Below are positions 61,259-64,000 of a stretch of DNA of 64,000 nt, piece by piece. The notes beneath the pieces are model-generated. The model saw nothing but the letters and a program-made list of their open reading frames with translations. It ran no database searches and was not told where the DNA came from. Numbering within the stretch: the first letter of the stretch is position 1; each line of letters starts with the position of its first letter. The translations under genes and the position numbers were made by a program. This DNA comes from Apiospora phragmitis (taxonomy: Eukaryota > Ascomycota > Sordariomycetes > Amphisphaeriales > Apiosporaceae), in the NCBI GenBank assembly GCA_038363925.1, contig JAQQWL010000013.1:2232001-2296000 (forward strand), written 5' to 3'.

Positions 61259-62593
61259 CTAGACGCATTGAGCATCTATGAATCGTTGCTTAGCCAGGTG
61301 ATCTCACCCCAAAAATCTTCTGTTGGCTCTTTGTGATATCAGACCGAGTCTTAAAGAGAGGCAATCCACTTACACCATGCGTTGGCCGTTGTGCAAGCAT
61401 AAGGAGCAGCACAAACGGTAGGTCCTGAATAACCACTTCCACCACATCTTGGGAGTGTCAGTGCGAGATTCAGTCATCAGAGCCAGATAATCGACTTACT
61501 GTCCATAGCGAGTTTGAGTTGGGCCGCCAGTAGGAGGGCTCGTATCGGCAGGGGAGACGACGTTGTCGGCCGAGGCGGAGTAGTGGTGCTCGTGGGGCCT
61601 CCAGGGGAACCGCCGGAGCCGCCGCCCGTGATGCCGAACCAGTCCAGGACTACCTGCTCGTTGGTCGGCACGTAGTGGCCCACGCCCGCGCCGCTGTAGG
61701 CCACGACCTGGGTGCCGTCGCCGTAGACCATCTGGGTGTAGCCGCTCTGGGGGCTGTTGGTGACGTTGCGCGCGAACGCGACGCCGTGCACCGTCGACCA
61801 CTGCTTCACCTCCTCCACCAGGTCCTGGTACTGGATCACGAAGTCGGCGGTGCCGTGCCACAGCTGCATGCGCGGGTACTTTCCGCTGTAGCCCGGGTAT
61901 GCAGCCTTGACTTGGGTCGCCCACTCGGCGCCCGTCTTGACCTTCTGGCCGTTGGCGCACGCCGGGTCCGCCGAGATCGGGCTCGACCCGGGCGAGCCCG
62001 CGAGGCAGCCGTACGGCATGCCCGAGAAGACCGCGCCGGCCGCGAACACGTCCGGGTACGCGCCCGCCAGCACGTTGGTCATGATGGCGCCCGACGAGGA
62101 GCCCGTCAGGAAGACACGGGCCGGGTCCGCGCCGTACTTGTCGAGGGCGTACCGCACCATGTTCACGATGCCCTGCGAGTCCGAGCCGCCGTTGTGGGTT
62201 AGGGATGCGCTCGTCGCCGCGTCCCAGCAGTTGAAGTCCTTGGTCGTTCCCGGGTAGATGGCGATGAAGCCGAGCTCGTCCGCGAGCTGCCGGCCAAACT
62301 TGTTTTCGTTGTAGTACTGCTGGGCGCTGCCGCCGCAGGGGTGCATCTGGTGATGGTGATGTTCACGTGTCAGTCAGTGCTTATATGGGTGGGCATTACA
62401 CACACACGTGTAAAGTAAGTCAAAGAAAGGGTCTTCCTACTGCTACTATGATGGCTGGGTTGGCAGGCAGGTTGGCAGGTGCGGCGATGTACATCTGGAT
62501 GTTGGACGGGTTGGCACCAAAGTTGGTCACTTGCACCAGGCTGGCGGCTGAGGCCAGCGAGGCGACGAAGAGACCCGTCAGGCCATACTGCAT
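61259..62593 (-). CDS. CE1-type esterase (acetylxylan/feruloyl esterase, PHB-depolymerase-like) with CBM1, frameshifted in the linker
   Basis: Exons are 62593-62441 (signal peptide, MQYGLTGLFVASLASA), 62346-61500 (catalytic domain and linker), 61447-61374 and 61275-61259 (CBM1). The domain begins with N-F-G-A-N-P-S-N-I-Q-M-Y and H-P-C-G-G-S-A. It has the nucleophile motif G-S-S-S-G, a likely Asp in H-G-T-A-D and a His in G-V-G-H-Y-V-P. The last exons encode Q-T-R-Y-G-Q-C-G-G-S-G-Y, then three more cysteines and Y-A-Q-C-V, a complete type 1 cellulose-binding module. The secreted enzyme would remove acetyl or feruloyl groups from plant xylan. Total exon length is 1091 bp, one short of a multiple of three. 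The frame changes in the Thr/Pro/Ser linker near 61560, so read literally the CBM1 is lost and translation runs out at 61477. With one base restored the length would be 363 aa, normal for the family. Confidence 0.8.
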
Positions 62594-63770
62594 TGCTGAT
62601 GTTGAAACCATACTCATGACTTTCCAACGCAAAGAGGTTGGGTGTGCGGCAGTCGATGTTGATCAAAGGCTATCCCATATTTCAACACGTGCTACCAATG
62701 CCGCTATATACATACTGTCTCCCATCTCGAATGTTAGCTAGTCCCCGCTATCATTCGAATCATTGCCTTTGGTCGAATCAGCGTCGTGTGTGGAAGTTCG
62801 GTCCGCATGATCGAACAGCCCACCCTCACGAAGCAACCTGGCGATAGGAGACGGACCGCGACGTTGAAGTTGAGTGTAGGGCCCTGGGGACCAGTATCCA
62901 ATCACCATCTCGAACACATCGAAGCTGTTCCATAACCAGTTACACCGCAGCAGCCCAACGCCAGCAAAGCACCTGTCAAGCTGCAAGGCCCGCAGAGCAA
63001 GCAGGCTAGCGGCGCTGGGCGGACCGGGGTTGTACCACGGCGCTCAATGCCGATTGGTGGACCAAGGCTGGTGGGATTTCGGAGAATATATTGCCATCAC
63101 GGCCGCATTGGGCCAATTTCGCCGTCCGGTCCCGTAATCTTTCCTCATCCGGCGCCCTAGCCCCATTCCCATCGTCCTTTTCAGCTCTATCACGAGCCTC
63201 CCGTATGATTCACCGATATCTGTCCCCGCCGGGCCAGAGGCAGCTGCGGACTTGATCTACCAAGGCTGCCGGCAACAGTGATCGGCACTTTTATGATGTG
63301 CAGTTCCCCCGGATCTGCATCAGCTGAGAATGAGGATGTGCACGGGCGAAGCCATATGCTCGTAGCACACACCCTCTCCCTGTCCCGGCCTCGGCCCTTC
63401 CCTCTCGGTAGACCGGCGGCGCGTTCGACCCCAGTAAGAGATAAGCCATTGATCGCATTTTCGTCAGCCCATACCCGGATACCTTCGTTTTGCTGACTGC
63501 CTGCCAAGGTGTGGGGCAATGGGGTGCGCTGCATCGACGAAGACACCGCTTTAGAGCTCCGAGCAGGATGAAAGTAAACCTGCAAAGTCACAGGAAGTAC
63601 GATAATGAAGACGCGACTTGGCAAGCCCAGCCAGCCTAAATAGTCACATTGAAAACTGCGTATATGCAAGTCCAGGTAAGATCGACTGATTTCCTCGCTT
63701 CCTGGCATCAATAGGCGAGGACCCCAAAAGTCAACACTGTGTCTATGAGACAAAAATGCAAAGTTAGAAG
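62594..63770. other. Intergenic, no gene recognised
   Basis: It contains the esterase promoter near 62594-63000. The frames seen (for example 63190-63753 minus) lack motifs and are matched by frames on the other strand. Confidence 0.45.
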
Positions 63771-63854
63771 CTCCCCCGCACAGGCTTGAACTGTGAACCT
63801 CCTGATTGCTACTTTATAACAGTCAGACGCGCTAGCCAATTGCGCCACGGAGGA
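63771..63854 (-). tRNA. tRNA-Asn (GTT) with a 10-nt intron
   Basis: On the minus strand the acceptor stem TCCTCCG (63854-63848) pairs with CGGGGGA (63778-63772), followed by discriminator G at 63771. The D-arm is GCGC…GCGC, the anticodon stem is TCTGA/TCAGG, and the T-arm CACAG-TTCAAGC-CTGTG pairs perfectly. The anticodon loop reads CTGTTA-A once the 10 nt TAAAGTAGCA are taken out at the canonical site one base after the anticodon, giving anticodon GTT (Asn). A TAT (Ile) reading would need a non-canonical intron. Confidence 0.8.
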
Positions 63855-63945
63855 TTCAATTTGAAATTGAGTGGCAGATTGATTACTGAAAATTTGGACC
63901 CCTATGGAATCCTATATAAAAGCTGGATACGACCTAATCCACCAT

Positions 63946-63990
63946 TTGAGCTGTGAACCTCCTGTAAATCATACATCCTGCGCAACTCCC
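63946..63990 (-). other. tRNA-Asn 3'-half relic
   Basis: 63946-63964 matches the 3' half of the neighbouring tRNA (63786-63804) at 18 of 19 positions, covering the anticodon-stem to T-loop region. The acceptor stem and 5' half are missing or unrecognisable, so it is a partial duplicate. Confidence 0.45.
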
Positions 63991-64000
63991 AAGCACATGA

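Noticed and set aside
63190..63753. 187-codon minus-strand frame near the tRNA
   Set aside because: No domain or bias; composition looks like random non-coding sequence.
1..64000. CRISPR array or bacterial operon
   Set aside because: No regularly spaced direct repeats; introns and fungal domains show a eukaryotic genome.

Overview
The window looks like genomic DNA of a filamentous ascomycete (Pezizomycotina, probably Sordariomycetes-like; no species can be named). The support is short GT-AG introns with CTGAC/CTAAC-type branch points, C-ending codon preference in the genes, a fungal CBM1 module, a PTH11-type receptor, a fungal adenylate-forming reductase, and large AT-rich blocks of transposons in which CpA/TpG have almost vanished while CpG remains. 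The last point is the signature of repeat-induced point mutation (RIP). About 36 kb is RIP-degraded transposon and about 28 kb is gene-bearing DNA of normal composition.

Layout. (1) 1-19324: a secreted cysteine-rich protein gene, entering from the left edge, is cut twice by copies of one TA-targeting pogo-like DNA transposon (here 'pogo-A'). Copy 1 (237-4029) sits in an apparent intron and copy 2 (4925-19107) sits in the last coding exon. Both copies have been invaded by a second 1.86-kb pogo-like family ('pogo-B'). Copy 2 also carries a Ty1/copia-like LTR element. (2) 19325-31526, genic: a paralogous cysteine-rich secreted protein, a lightly mutated Fot1-like transposon with a stop-riddled transposase, an MFS transporter of the anion:cation symporter type, a PTH11-type membrane protein with a frameshift, a small four-helix DUF4267-like protein, and a hairpin MITE. 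(3) 31529-49812: pogo-A copy 3, holding a complete but dead Ty3/gypsy element (12.7 kb with 5-bp target duplication) that itself contains a pogo-B and a deleted copia element, plus two further pogo-B copies, one inside the other. (4) 49815-54824: gene remnants, including an aldo-keto reductase tail, and little else. (5) 54825-63854: an adenylation-thiolation-reductase enzyme of 1075 aa, an unrecognised membrane protein, a CE1 esterase with a CBM1 tail broken by a frameshift, and a tRNA-Asn.

Functional reading. The intact single-copy genes are typical accessory or environment-facing functions: nutrient uptake, surface sensing, plant cell wall esterase, and small-molecule carboxylate reduction. 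I see no convincing cluster in which they work together. The most unusual material is the pair of secreted proteins built from cysteine doublets followed by a PAN/Apple-like C-terminus, and the layered transposon nest whose target-site duplications give an insertion order. All coordinates for spliced genes are hand-made models. Family assignments rest on motifs, not on searches.
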